From assembly GCA_026004875.1 (NCBI GenBank), contig BPJZ01000003.1:1-64000 (forward strand): a DNA stretch of 64,000 nt, given 5' to 3'. Numbering within the stretch: the stretch's first letter is position 1; each line of letters starts with the position of its first letter. Shown here piece by piece: positions 43,969-52,564 of this stretch. This stretch comes from Candidatus Poribacteria bacterium (GTDB lineage: Bacteria; Poribacteria; WGA-4E; GCA-2687025). Under the pieces are notes generated by a model that had not been told where the DNA came from, did no database searches, and saw only the letters and a program-made list of their open reading frames with translations. A program made the translations under genes and the position numbers.

Positions 43969-45678
43969 ATGAGTCTGCTGGAGTTCTATCAGCAGCGGGC
44001 CCAGCGCCGATGGACGGACGTCCCTCGGCAGGTGCTGGCCTTCTACTACCCCTGGTACGGGACGCCGGAGTTTTCCGGCCGTTCGGTGCACTGGGGGAAG
44101 ATTGATCCAGAAGCTCAGGACATCGAGGCTTCGACCCACTATCCGGAGATCGGCGCGTACGACTCTCACGATCCGGCGTTGGTCCGGCGTCATGTGCAAC
44201 AGGCCAAGGGCGCTGGAGTGGACGGGTTTATCGTCAGCTGGTGGGGCCCTGGCGACTTTAGCGATCAGGCGATGCCGCTTCTTTTGGAGGCGGCCCAAGA
44301 GGCCGGGGAGTTTGGGATTACCGTCTACTGGGAGACGGTGCCCGGCTCCGGCGAAGCGCAGATCCAAAAGGCGGTCTCCGACCTGCTTTACTTGCTTCGC
44401 CAGTACGGCTCACATCCGGCCTTTCTTCGCGTGGAGGGGCGTCCGGTGATCTTTGTCTACGGGCGGGTGATGGGCCAGGTGCCGATGGAGGCCTGGCCGG
44501 AGATCCTTCGTCGGGTCAACGCCGAGCACGCCGGCGACTACCTGCTGATCGCCGACGGTTACCGGGAGGCTTATGCCGTCGCCTTTGATGGGGTGCACAC
44601 TTACAATCCGGTGGGGTGGGTGCGGGGGAAGGCTCCAGACCTCCTCCGGTCGGCCGCACGGGAGCGGTACTCCGAGGCCGTCCAGCTCGCCCGACGTTTT
44701 GGAAAAATCGCCTGCCTGACGGTGATCCCCGGCTACGACGACACAAAGATCCGAACGCCGGGCATCGCTGCCGATCGTCAGGGCGGGGAGACCTATCGAG
44801 TCCTCTGGGAGGAGGCGATCGCCGCCGATCCGGACTGGGTGCTGATCACCACCTGGAACGAATGGCACGAGGGCTCGGAGATTGAACCTTCGATCGAACA
44901 CGGCGACTTGGCGCTCCGACAAACGGCGGAGTTGGCAGCGGCCTTCAAGCGCCGAACGGCGGCAGCTGCACCTGCAGAGCCGGCGGTTGCGCCAGAGGAT
45001 CGGGCGCTCGCGGAGCGCTACGCCGGTCGTTCCGTTGGGGTGCTGCCTGGCTTTGAGAGCCCGGTCGTCCTCTGGCTGCTACAAAGCGGATTCCCACTCC
45101 GCGAACTGAGCTGGGAGCAGATCGCCACAGGGGAGCTGAGCGCTCAGGACTGTCCAGTGGTGCTTTATGCCGGACATGAGCGATTTCGCCAGACGGTCCG
45201 GGAGCCTGGCGACGTGGTCGCCGGCTTGCAGGCCTACGTTCGGTCGGGGGGTGTTCTGGCCGCGATCGGCAGTGGTCCGTTTCCCTTCTACTACGATGAG
45301 ACCGGAGAGGCCGTCGTCGCAGCGCCACAACTGGGGTTGCCGGTGCGCCAGGGCTGGGAGACCCCTCCGGAAGGGGTCGTCTTGACGTTCCAGGTGAACA
45401 CGGAACGGTTGCGAGGACTCCCCCAATCGGCGCCCTTTCCCGACTCCGGCGATCGCCGATGGCGTCCTGCCGATCAAGCGCTAGCCCCCGAGGGGGCCGA
45501 TTACCACTCTCTGATCCGGTTGGTGGACAGTGCCGGTGAGAACTACGGAGACGGGGCGGCCCTCGTCCGATATGAGGGCGGACGGACGCTTTACCTCTGG
45601 ATGGGACTCCCTCGCGTCTTTGGTCCGGCGCTTTATCGGGCCGTCTTCGCGCTTCTGGCCGAGGAGCTGGGATTCTGA
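43969..45678 (+). CDS. GH99/GH71-like glycoside hydrolase with C-terminal glutamine-amidotransferase-like domain
   Basis: 569 residues from the ATG at 43969, which sits five bases behind AAAGGAG. Residues about 20-330 are the WbsX/GH99-like TIM barrel: QVLAFYYPWYGTPEFSG, GVDGFIVSWWGPGDFSDQA, ITVYWETVPG, FVYGRVMGQ and the terminal ITTWNEWHEGSEIEPS. GH99 enzymes act on alpha-mannans; here the substrate is unproven. About 355-569 is a beta-galactosidase-trimerisation/GATase1-like fold (VVLYAGHERF, LQAYVRSGGVLAAIGSGPF). A possible upstream GTG (43870) would add an export signal; without it the enzyme would be cytoplasmic. The end overlaps the opposite-strand nucleotidyltransferase gene by 46 bases. 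Confidence 0.82.
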   Translation: MSLLEFYQQRAQRRWTDVPRQVLAFYYPWYGTPEFSGRSVHWGKIDPEAQDIEASTHYPEIGAYDSHDPALVRRHVQQAKGAGVDGFIVSWWGPGDFSDQAMPLLLEAAQEAGEFGITVYWETVPGSGEAQIQKAVSDLLYLLRQYGSHPAFLRVEGRPVIFVYGRVMGQVPMEAWPEILRRVNAEHAGDYLLIADGYREAYAVAFDGVHTYNPVGWVRGKAPDLLRSAARERYSEAVQLARRFGKIACLTVIPGYDDTKIRTPGIAADRQGGETYRVLWEEAIAADPDWVLITTWNEWHEGSEIEPSIEHGDLALRQTAELAAAFKRRTAAAAPAEPAVAPEDRALAERYAGRSVGVLPGFESPVVLWLLQSGFPLRELSWEQIATGELSAQDCPVVLYAGHERFRQTVREPGDVVAGLQAYVRSGGVLAAIGSGPFPFYYDETGEAVVAAPQLGLPVRQGWETPPEGVVLTFQVNTERLRGLPQSAPFPDSGDRRWRPADQALAPEGADYHSLIRLVDSAGENYGDGAALVRYEGGRTLYLWMGLPRVFGPALYRAVFALLAEELGF

Positions 45679-46415
45679 ACCGAACGAAGGGCTAGGCGGA
45701 TCACCTTCTCCTGTTCGGGTTCGGAGTAGGGAAGCAGCTCTTGAGCTGCGAGAGCGTAAAGTCGAAGCGCCGCGTAGCAGGACTCCTTCCAGTCGACTGG
45801 AACGGCTCCTAGCGCTAGGTCTTGAGGCGCCTCCCACTCCGGCCCGATCGCCTTGGCGATCTGCTCTGGAAGCCGGTCTTCGGTTCCGTACAACATTCGG
45901 CGCCGGACGGCGAGAATTCCCGGCAGCCGAAGTGCCAGCAGATTTCGCTGGATCAGGGCGGCCTGGGGTTGCTGGCGTTCTAGCGCTCCAGTGAGCTTGA
46001 GCCCCTCCTCGGCCAGTCCAGCGAGCTCCTCGGCCGCCCAGCGGTCCGGCGCGTCGCCGAGTGCGTCCCAGCTCCAGTTTTGAGCGCGGGCGACGATCCG
46101 CCGGGCGATCCCTTCGGGATCGTGGAGGATCCGCGCTGTCCGCCATCCAGGGACGAACGTTCCCACCTCCCAGGGGTGGAGAAAGGCGGCTTCAACCTCC
46201 GCCTCCGTCCTCCAACTCATCGAAACCAGTCGGTCGTGAAGGGCGATCGGGCGATACTCCGGCCCTTCGCCGAGCAGAATCAGGTCCACGTCCGAATAGG
46301 GATGCGGCTCTCCGCGTGCCCAGCTTCCCGTTAGGACAACCGCACGAGCGCCCTCCTGGACACACCGGGGAATCAGCTCATCCAGGAGGGCGCGGATCTC
46401 AGCCGGGGCGTTCAT
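45633..46415 (-). CDS. Nucleotidyltransferase-domain protein
   Basis: 260 residues. The N-terminal polymerase-beta-like motif VVLTGSWARGEPHPYSDVDLILLG (S31 and the metal aspartates D42, D44) is complete; the rest (about 90-230) is mostly helical with many Leu and Glu, reminiscent of kanamycin-nucleotidyltransferase-like proteins. The acceptor cannot be named; nothing supports calling it a resistance gene. It begins inside the last codons of the oxidoreductase gene (ATGA overlap). Confidence 0.87.
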   Translation of the reverse strand: MNAPAEIRALLDELIPRCVQEGARAVVLTGSWARGEPHPYSDVDLILLGEGPEYRPIALHDRLVSMSWRTEAEVEAAFLHPWEVGTFVPGWRTARILHDPEGIARRIVARAQNWSWDALGDAPDRWAAEELAGLAEEGLKLTGALERQQPQAALIQRNLLALRLPGILAVRRRMLYGTEDRLPEQIAKAIGPEWEAPQDLALGAVPVDWKESCYAALRLYALAAQELLPYSEPEQEKVIRLALRSVQNPSSSARSAKTAR

Positions 46416-47420
46416 TCGTCCAGTAGCTCCGCGATCTCAACGCGGCGTCGCTCCTGATCGCTCCGAATGCCCGCAAAGACCATCGCCAACGAACGGATGT
46501 TGTCTCGACTACTGCATTCTGGCTCCCGGCCCTCACGGACGGCGTCCAGGAACTCCTGAAGGATCGCATCCTGTGCAGGGGGCACCTGGTCCAACGGGAG
46601 CTGCTCGCGGCCTGCGTGCTCCCGCTCGATCGAGGTGCGGAAGATTTGATCCTCCTCCCAGGTGATCGACCCTTGAGGTCCTTCGATCCGCCATTCGCCG
46701 TTCCAGGGCGACTGCTTGCCGACGCTGCATCCCAACGCGTGATGGGTGACGATCAGGCCGCCTTCTAGCTCAAAGATCGCCGTGTGGCCTGCGTCCCCTC
46801 GGTGCCATCCCCAGGAGGGGTTCCAGGTCCTTGCCTCAACGGCAATCGGCTCCCGGTCGAAGACGTACCGCATCAGGTCGAAATGGTGAATCCCCATATC
46901 GGTGATCAGAGGATAGGGCATCGTCACGTAATGGGTTCCCGGCGAGCGGGCCCAGGCGCGATAAAATCCGATCGTGGCCACCTCCGGCGGGCCGATGATC
47001 CCCTCTTTTAGAAGCCGGTGGGTCGTTCGGGGGTACTGCGCCGAAGCGGTAGTTCTGGGTGATCATATGCACCCGGCCGCTCTCCTGAGCGGCGCGAACC
47101 ATTCGCTTAGCGGCCTCGAAGTCGTCGCTGAGCGGCTTTTCACCGAGCACGTGCAGGCCGTGCTCCAGGGCGGTCAGAGCAACCCGCTCGTGAACCGCCG
47201 GCGGAGTAACGTCCACGACGAAATCGGCTTCCGTAGCCCGGATCGCCTCCTCCAACGACTCAAAGAGCACCGAGTCGTCCAGTCCCCAGCGCTCCTGGGC
47301 CTGCTGGCGGCGCTCCGGCGAGATCTCCACGTAACCGACCAGCTCGACCGATGGGTTGCGGCGACAGACTTCGTACCAACTCCTCGATCGGCCTCCCAGG
47401 CCGACCAGAATCCCACGCAT
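46412..47420 (-). CDS. Gfo/Idh/MocA-family oxidoreductase, one frame break
   Basis: About 336 residues after repair. N part: ILVGLGGRSRSWYEVCRRNPSVELVGYVE (nucleotide loop) and HVLGEKPLSDDFEAAKRM with the catalytic Lys. After QNYRF one surplus base near 47040-47043 (in GCGCAG) breaks the frame; dropping it gives AQYPRTTHRLLKEGIIGPPE, joining the C part with ITDMGIHHFDLMRYVF, the second-domain Asp/His motif. The type resembles dehydrogenases of uncultivated heterotrophs; substrate unknown. Coupled to the nucleotidyltransferase gene. Confidence 0.87.
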
Positions 47421-47444
47421 CTCTAACGATCCTTTCTTGAAAAG

Positions 47445-47984
47445 CTATCCGTTACTTTCTGGGCGAAGGTGGCTCCGTTCCCAGTTTAGGAGCCAGCGCT
47501 TGCGCTCCAGGCCGCCTCCGTAGCCGGTCAGGGCGCCGTCCTTTCCGACCACTCGATGACACGGTACCACAATCGGGGCCGGATTGCGTGCGTTGGCCGT
47601 TCCTACCCAACGGGGTCCAAGTCGACCGTATCCTAGTTCCTGGGCGATCGCGGAATACGATCGGGTGGCGCCGGGGGGAATCCTCCGGACTACCTCAAGA
47701 ACGCGAGCCGTCGCCGGAGAGACCGGCAGGTCCACCGGCACTGATTCCAAGGCCCAGACCTCGCCAGAGAAGTACCGATGAAACGCCTCCTCCGCTGCGA
47801 CCGCCATCTCAGGGAGAGGGGCGGCGCTCTGCAGAGCCGATCGGGCGGCCGCCCAGCGCCGAAGATCGCCGCTCCAGTCCGACTCCGGAAAGGCAACGGC
47901 CACCACCCCCCAAGGGCCAACGGCAATCCGCAGCTCGCCCAGGGGCGTGTCTATCCGAAAGGTGAGAAGCTCTGCTTCGGTCAC
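47445..47984 (-). CDS. ogt: Methylated-DNA--protein-cysteine methyltransferase
   Basis: Suicide repair protein removing alkyl groups from O6-guanine. The GTG at 47984 follows AAAGAGG. In 179 residues it has the recognition helix region YSAIAQELGYGRLGPRWVGTANARNP (Tyr/Arg finger) and the acceptor motif VVPCHRVVG (C142), followed by GYGGGLERKRWLLNWE. Length and lack of an Ada domain fit Ogt. Confidence 0.95.
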   Translation of the reverse strand: MTEAELLTFRIDTPLGELRIAVGPWGVVAVAFPESDWSGDLRRWAAARSALQSAAPLPEMAVAAEEAFHRYFSGEVWALESVPVDLPVSPATARVLEVVRRIPPGATRSYSAIAQELGYGRLGPRWVGTANARNPAPIVVPCHRVVGKDGALTGYGGGLERKRWLLNWERSHLRPESNG

Positions 47985-48012
47985 GTGGAACCTCTTTCTC
48001 AGCGGAGCTTGC

Positions 48013-49608
48013 TCAGTCGGTCCATCGGTAGATCGAGTAATCGATCTCTGGGAAGATGTTGTCCCGCCGCTCGATTTCCTGCAGCCACGGTTCGTCAATC
48101 TCTCCGTTGCGAATGTCCTCGTAGAGCTTGGTAAATCGGGCGATGTGGCTGCGAAACCGTCGAACTGCGTACTCGACCGTTGTGCCCATAGTCATGATGA
48201 ATGGCCAATCGCTGCTTTGGGCAAGCAAAAGCTCCCGTGCCGCCTGATTAAGCGCCCGCCGGAGCAGTCCTTCAGCTTGAGGGTACCGATGGGCCAGCTC
48301 CTTCATTCGCCGTCCTGCCTGGTGCAGATGGGGCCAGATCCAATCGTTGGTGCCGTTGCACCAGACCTCAAAGGTCCCGTTGGCCCCCCAACTGGAGATC
48401 TCCGGAACGGCCACTTGATTCACCGGATGACGGTCCAAATACTCCGCCGGCGTGATCAGCTCAACGACGTCCTGTTCGCGGTGCACCTTGCGGATGAAGA
48501 AGTCCAGAAACTGAGGCCCTTCAAACCACCAGTGGCCAAATAGCTCCGCGTCGTAGGGAGCCACAACGATCGGCGGGCGGTCCATGTGCTGCGCCAGCCA
48601 CTCGATCTGCTTGGTGCGGTTAAAGAGAAAGTTCCCCGCGTGAAGCTCGGCCTTCTGCCGCGCCCAGCCAGGATGGTAGGTGGCCTTCTCGTCCGTCTTT
48701 CCGGTGATCCGGTAGTACTTGATCCCTAGCATGTGCCGAACGTTCCGGTCGTGGAGATACGGGCCGACGTACTCCAACGGCAGATCAAAGCCGATATCCC
48801 GGTAGAACTCTCGATAGTCGTAGTCGCCCGGATAGCCGCTGTCCTTGCTCCAGACCTGCGCCGAGGACTCCGGATCCCGTCCAAAGGCCGCCACGCCACT
48901 GGGGGTATACAGCGGAGCATAGACGCCGTAAACCGGCGGCGGGTCGGCCCGGAGGATTCCGATCGTCTCCAGAAAGAAAAAGCGGATCCCGTATTCGGCG
49001 AGCAGCTCGTCCAGACCGGGCACGTAGGCGCATTCGGGCAGCCAGATGCCCACCGGGTCCCGGTCGAAATGGCGGCGATACTGCTCCACGGCGACGTGAA
49101 TCTGTGCCCGCTGGATCGTCCGATCCTGCAGGAGCGGAAGCAGCCCGTGCGTCGCCCCGCAGGTGAGGATCTGAAGCTGGCCAGAGTCTTGAAAGCGGCG
49201 AAACGCCTGAACCAGGTTTCGCCCATACTGCTCGGTGAACCGGTGCCTCGACCGCACGAAGATTCCGTAGTACATCTCCGCCAGCGGGTAGAACTCTTTG
49301 GAGCCACGCAGGCGGCGCATCTCGTTAGTCGCCAGCTCGATCCGCGCGTCCAGGTAAGCCTCATAACGCTTCTGGAGGAGCTCGTCGGTCAGCATGGCGA
49401 TCAACGGCGGCGTCAGGGACATCGTCAACCGAAAGGGAACCCCGTCCCGTTCCAGGCCCTCCATGACCTCCAACAAGGGGAGATAGGTCTCAGTGATCGC
49501 CTCAAAGAGCCAGTCCTCCTCCATGAAGCGAGGGAACTCCGGATGCCGCACAAACGGAAGATGGGCGTGGAGTACCAGCGCAACGTAACCCTGAGCCATC
49601 GGCGTCAT
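48013..49608 (-). CDS. GH57 family 1,4-alpha-glucan branching-type enzyme (DUF1957)
   Basis: 531 residues; an ATG three codons in (49599) is an equally good start. GH57 regions are clear: LVLHAHLPFVRHPE (about 12-24), GATHGLLPLLQDR (about 151), nucleophile Glu in GIWLPECAYVPGLDELL (E192), acid Asp in PYDAELFGHWWFEGPQFL (D353) and a DUF1957-type helical C terminus (EISSWGANGTFEVWCNGTNDW). Family members branch alpha-glucan (glycogen) or are amylases of unknown role. It is followed upstream by the HTH-DUF4912 gene, the usual companion as I recall. It starts 83 bases after that gene, across a terminator. Confidence 0.92.
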   Translation of the reverse strand: MTPMAQGYVALVLHAHLPFVRHPEFPRFMEEDWLFEAITETYLPLLEVMEGLERDGVPFRLTMSLTPPLIAMLTDELLQKRYEAYLDARIELATNEMRRLRGSKEFYPLAEMYYGIFVRSRHRFTEQYGRNLVQAFRRFQDSGQLQILTCGATHGLLPLLQDRTIQRAQIHVAVEQYRRHFDRDPVGIWLPECAYVPGLDELLAEYGIRFFFLETIGILRADPPPVYGVYAPLYTPSGVAAFGRDPESSAQVWSKDSGYPGDYDYREFYRDIGFDLPLEYVGPYLHDRNVRHMLGIKYYRITGKTDEKATYHPGWARQKAELHAGNFLFNRTKQIEWLAQHMDRPPIVVAPYDAELFGHWWFEGPQFLDFFIRKVHREQDVVELITPAEYLDRHPVNQVAVPEISSWGANGTFEVWCNGTNDWIWPHLHQAGRRMKELAHRYPQAEGLLRRALNQAARELLLAQSSDWPFIMTMGTTVEYAVRRFRSHIARFTKLYEDIRNGEIDEPWLQEIERRDNIFPEIDYSIYRWTD

Positions 49609-49639
49609 TCCCCGACCGTTTCAGTCTCTCTGACGGTAC

Positions 49640-49672
49640 AAAAAGCGGCCCTCCGCCGCAACTGGGAGGGCC
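49640..49672 (-). terminator. Rho-independent terminator after the HTH-DUF4912 gene
   Basis: On the minus strand GGCCCTCC (49672-49665) pairs with GGAGGGCC (49654-49647) around a ten-base loop, followed directly by GCTTTTTG. It lies about 20 bases past the stop at 49692 and just ahead of the GH57 start, so GH57 may need read-through or its own promoter. Confidence 0.75.
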
Positions 49673-49691
49673 AACGCTCGCCATCCGTCCT

Positions 49692-50534
49692 TCACTTTTT
49701 GGCCTGCTCGCCACTGGTGACCCCGCTGGAGACCCACTCGGCGGAACCGGCCCCCAAAGGCCCACGGGAGGCCTCCTGAAGCGCGCCGACATCGGCGGTG
49801 ATCTCCGGCTCCGGAACCGGCTCCAGCCGCACGCGGCCGGCCTCCTGAACCGCCCTGCCCCACTGCGGAGCTTCCAGCTTGGGACGGCGCCAGATCGTCT
49901 TGGCGATCGGGACGATTTGGCCCGTCTCGTCGAACGGCCCAAAGGTGATCTCGTACTCCTTCGCGAGGTTCGGCTTGCGCACGTACCAGTTCTTGGCCCC
50001 GTTAGCGATCTCGATCACCTCTTCGCCGTCCTCGGTCTTCAGAAGCAGTCCCCAGCGCCGGCCTTCGAACCGCTTGGCCGTCTCCGGATGAACATCCCAG
50101 TAGACGACCAACGTGTCTGGCGCCTGGAAGAGGGCGGTGACCTGGTTCTCCATGTAGCTTTCTGGGAGCTGCTCGATGATCGGCGCTCCACGGGTCGGCT
50201 TCGGTTCCGCGGCCGGCTGAGCTGCCTCTTCGACCGAAGGGGCTGTGGGGGCCAGCCGCTCAGCAGGCGGCGCGTACTGCGAGTCCACCCGTTCCGGCGT
50301 TGGCACGGGGGAGGACCCCTTCTCGCCGGGGATTGGCTCTCCTCGCCGCTCCAGCCAACGGCGCAGTGCCTGAAGCGTCACGACCAGCTTGCCACTTCGT
50401 CCCGAGTCGCGCCGAAATGGCACGTTCTCCCCTCGCGCCCGCGCTCGGCGAATCCGACTGTAAAGCGCCGTCCGAGTGATGCCTAGAAATTCCGCAGCCT
50501 CTTCTAGCGTCAGCAGTCGTTCCTTTTTAGCCAT
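49692..50534 (-). CDS. DUF4912 protein with N-terminal helix-turn-helix
   Basis: 280 residues from the ATG at 50534, ten bases behind GGAGGGG. Residues 5-65 (LLTLEEAAEFLGITRTALYSRIRRAR, then LVVTLQALRRWLERR) form an excisionase/MerR-type HTH. A Pro/Glu/Ala linker (about 70-125) leads to DUF4912 (about 125-230: LPESYMENQVTALFQAPDTLVVYWDVHPE, WGLLLKTEDGEEVIEIANGAKNWYVRKP, YEITFGPFDETGQIVPIAKT), a fold often found beside GH57 enzymes and possibly glycan-binding. DNA binding plus a putative glycan sensor suggests a regulator (inference). Confidence 0.85.
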   Translation of the reverse strand: MAKKERLLTLEEAAEFLGITRTALYSRIRRARARGENVPFRRDSGRSGKLVVTLQALRRWLERRGEPIPGEKGSSPVPTPERVDSQYAPPAERLAPTAPSVEEAAQPAAEPKPTRGAPIIEQLPESYMENQVTALFQAPDTLVVYWDVHPETAKRFEGRRWGLLLKTEDGEEVIEIANGAKNWYVRKPNLAKEYEITFGPFDETGQIVPIAKTIWRRPKLEAPQWGRAVQEAGRVRLEPVPEPEITADVGALQEASRGPLGAGSAEWVSSGVTSGEQAKK

Positions 50535-50554
50535 GGCGCTCATCCCCTCCAGGG

Positions 50555-50614
50555 TGTGCAAGATTTGCGCAGTCCGACCCCTTTTCTCGCCTCCTGCCGA
50601 GAAAAGTTGCACAA
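50555..50614. promoter_or_regulatory. Inverted repeats between the HTH-DUF4912 and DUF2752 genes
   Basis: CTTTTCTCG (50581-50589) and CGAGAAAAG (50598-50606) form a perfect nine-base inverted repeat. It is flanked by TTGCACA-like half-sites: TGTGCAA (50555-50561) with TTGCGCA (50565-50571) on one side and TTGCACAA (50607-50614) on the other. The arrangement suits a divergent operator, possibly bound by the HTH protein encoded next to it. Confidence 0.45.
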
Positions 50615-50637
50615 TTCATGCCGAAAGGGGAACGCCG

Positions 50638-51078
50638 TTGATCTCGTTCCGCCGTCTAGTGCAGCTAGGTTTAATAATATGGTTCCCGGCGTTAGTTCTT
50701 CTGCTCCGGGCGCTCGGCTCGCGGCTTGAAGAGGGACCGACGACCTGCCTGGTGCGTCGGACCTTCGGAGTTCCTTGTCCCGGTTGTGGGATGACCCGCG
50801 CACTGGCGGCGCTCCTTCGGGGGGAATGGCAAAAGAGCTTGGATTACCATCCGTTGGCCGGCTGGACGCTCGGCCTTCTGGGAATCGGATGGGCTCTGGG
50901 TATCGGATGGGCGGCGGGACGAACCACGCCAAGCCCTCGCTGGGTTGTGGGCGTTCTCTTGGTGACGCTAGGGTTGCTGCTGGTCGTGTGGATCGTTCGG
51001 CTCCTTCTCTGGGGCAGTGAGATCCCTCCAGGGTTCGGGCATCCCAACCCGTTCATCCGGATGTGGTCGAATGGATAA
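50638..51078 (+). CDS. DUF2752 membrane protein
   Basis: 146 residues from a TTG at 50638 behind GAAAGGGGA; no in-frame ATG is available before the conserved region. Hydrophobic start (LVQLGLIIWFPALVLLLRAL), the DUF2752 signature TFGVPCPGCGMTRALAALLRGEW, and two more helices (GWTLGLLGIGWALGIGWAAG, WVVGVLLVTLGLLLVVWIV). The CPGCG motif could bind metal or form a disulfide. Function unknown. It overlaps the next gene by eight bases. Confidence 0.82.
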   Translation: MISFRRLVQLGLIIWFPALVLLLRALGSRLEEGPTTCLVRRTFGVPCPGCGMTRALAALLRGEWQKSLDYHPLAGWTLGLLGIGWALGIGWAAGRTTPSPRWVVGVLLVTLGLLLVVWIVRLLLWGSEIPPGFGHPNPFIRMWSNG

Positions 51079-52564
51079 ACGTCGAGCGGGGCTTCTCCCC
51101 CGAGGGGCGCACTGGCTAGTCGGTTCGGTCCTCACCTTTCCCGCGGGGAGGGCTACTGACGTGCTCCGGGAGCTAAAGGCTTGGAGTCGGACGCGGGGGG
51201 AGGATCCGACGCCTCGCTACCTCCTTCAAGGCGACTCGTTCCACGCCGATCAGCTCTACGACATCACCGATCGCATCGAGGCGGCACTCTCGGCCCCCGT
51301 TGCTCCGGAGGCGATTGGTGTGGCCGAGCGGCTGCGGGGGCGCACCGTCCTCCGTCTGGAGCGCCGGGAGGAGCCCCTCCCCTTGTTCGAGGACTTGGAG
51401 CCGACCTTCCCGAGTGCCGGGGAGCTGGAGCTTTCGCCGGAGCGGTTTCCGGAGCCGACGTTTCGGCGCCTGCCGCTGCTCTTCGATCTGGAGTGGGAGT
51501 CGGCGATCGGTTGGTGGTTTCTGGACGGGGAGCCGTCGCGCCAGGTCCGCGGGCGACTGTTCCGCCAGTTGCGAGATGCGGTTCGGGAGGAGATCGCCCG
51601 CGTTGCTCAGCGCAGAAGCGTTCGGTTTCGGTGGCCCCAGGGCTCCCATCCCTGGTGGATGGGTCCGCGCCAGCTGCTCGCCGCCGGCGCGCAGGTGGTG
51701 GTTCCCACGACTTGGGGCGACCCCTCCTCTCTGCTGCTCTTTGCGGAGTCGCTCGCCGACTGGGTTTCCTCAGAGCGAGTCTTCTTTTCCTCAGGAGGAG
51801 GGTTCCCCGATTCACTTTCGGTGCTGGCGCCCGGGACGACGCTCCGGCTCCTTGCCGACTGCGCTTTTGTCCTTCCGCGTGAGGACTGGTGGGCGCATTT
51901 TTGGGACCGACAGGCGTGGCACGATTGGGAGGCCGCGCAGGCGGCCGCCGAGCTCCTCGCGGAGAGCGCCCTTCTCCCGCGCGTTCTGGATGAAGAGGCG
52001 TTGGCTCATTGGAAGGCTCCTTTTGGATTCCGGGCGGTCGTCCTTTCCCCCTGTCGCTCCCTCTCTTCTGGAGCTTTAGACACGTTGGAGGCACTTCATC
52101 GGTCTGGAACGCGGTTGATTCTCCTGGAACCGGCTCCGGAGACGGAAGAGGGGGAGCGAAGCGAGCGGCTTCGGCGGCTCTACACCCGGCGGCGGGTGGA
52201 GCTGGTCGCTCCAGAACGGGAGGAGTTCGCCGAGCGGCTTCGAGCGTTGCTACGCCGGAGTGGAGTTCGGCCGGTGGCGAGGGCCTTTCGCCGAGGGGAT
52301 GGAAGTCCCGCTCGGGCGCTGACCGTCCCGATCCAGACGGCGGAGGGGTGGGAGCTGCTGTTCCTTTGGTCTTGGGAGGAGGGAGAAGCGCAGTTGCTGG
52401 TCGAGTGGGAAGGCGTCCGCCGAGTGGAGCGATGGGAGGGGGAGGCCTGGAAGTCCTGGGACTATCGCTGGGCCAACGCCCGCACTTACTGGGACTGGAA
52501 GGCTGGCGCTGATGCGTGGGGGCTTTTTCGCCTGCGACCAGTGGTCGTTCGGGAGATCGCTTAG
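51071..52564 (+). CDS. Uncharacterised 497-residue protein, possibly carbohydrate-related
   Basis: Soluble, Trp- and Arg-rich, no signal peptide. The ATG at 51071 lies in the end of the DUF2752 gene. The first 170 residues include an acidic Leu/Pro segment; about 180-290 has WPQGSHPWWMGPRQLLAAGAQVVVPTTWGDPSSLLLFAESLADWV, hinting at a TIM-barrel or GH-like fold; about 325-370 (FGFRAVVLSPCRSLSSGALDTLEALHRSGTRLILL) resembles the GATase-like strand-helix of beta-galactosidase trimerisation domains. I do not recognise the family. It converges on the M20 gene with a four-base overlap. Confidence 0.75.
   Translation: MDKRRAGLLPRGAHWLVGSVLTFPAGRATDVLRELKAWSRTRGEDPTPRYLLQGDSFHADQLYDITDRIEAALSAPVAPEAIGVAERLRGRTVLRLERREEPLPLFEDLEPTFPSAGELELSPERFPEPTFRRLPLLFDLEWESAIGWWFLDGEPSRQVRGRLFRQLRDAVREEIARVAQRRSVRFRWPQGSHPWWMGPRQLLAAGAQVVVPTTWGDPSSLLLFAESLADWVSSERVFFSSGGGFPDSLSVLAPGTTLRLLADCAFVLPREDWWAHFWDRQAWHDWEAAQAAAELLAESALLPRVLDEEALAHWKAPFGFRAVVLSPCRSLSSGALDTLEALHRSGTRLILLEPAPETEEGERSERLRRLYTRRRVELVAPEREEFAERLRALLRRSGVRPVARAFRRGDGSPARALTVPIQTAEGWELLFLWSWEEGEAQLLVEWEGVRRVERWEGEAWKSWDYRWANARTYWDWKAGADAWGLFRLRPVVVREIA

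Noticed and set aside
45633-46415. Aminoglycoside-resistance nucleotidyltransferase
   Set aside because: Only the generic nucleotidyltransferase motif is shared; the remaining sequence and context give no support for antibiotic modification.
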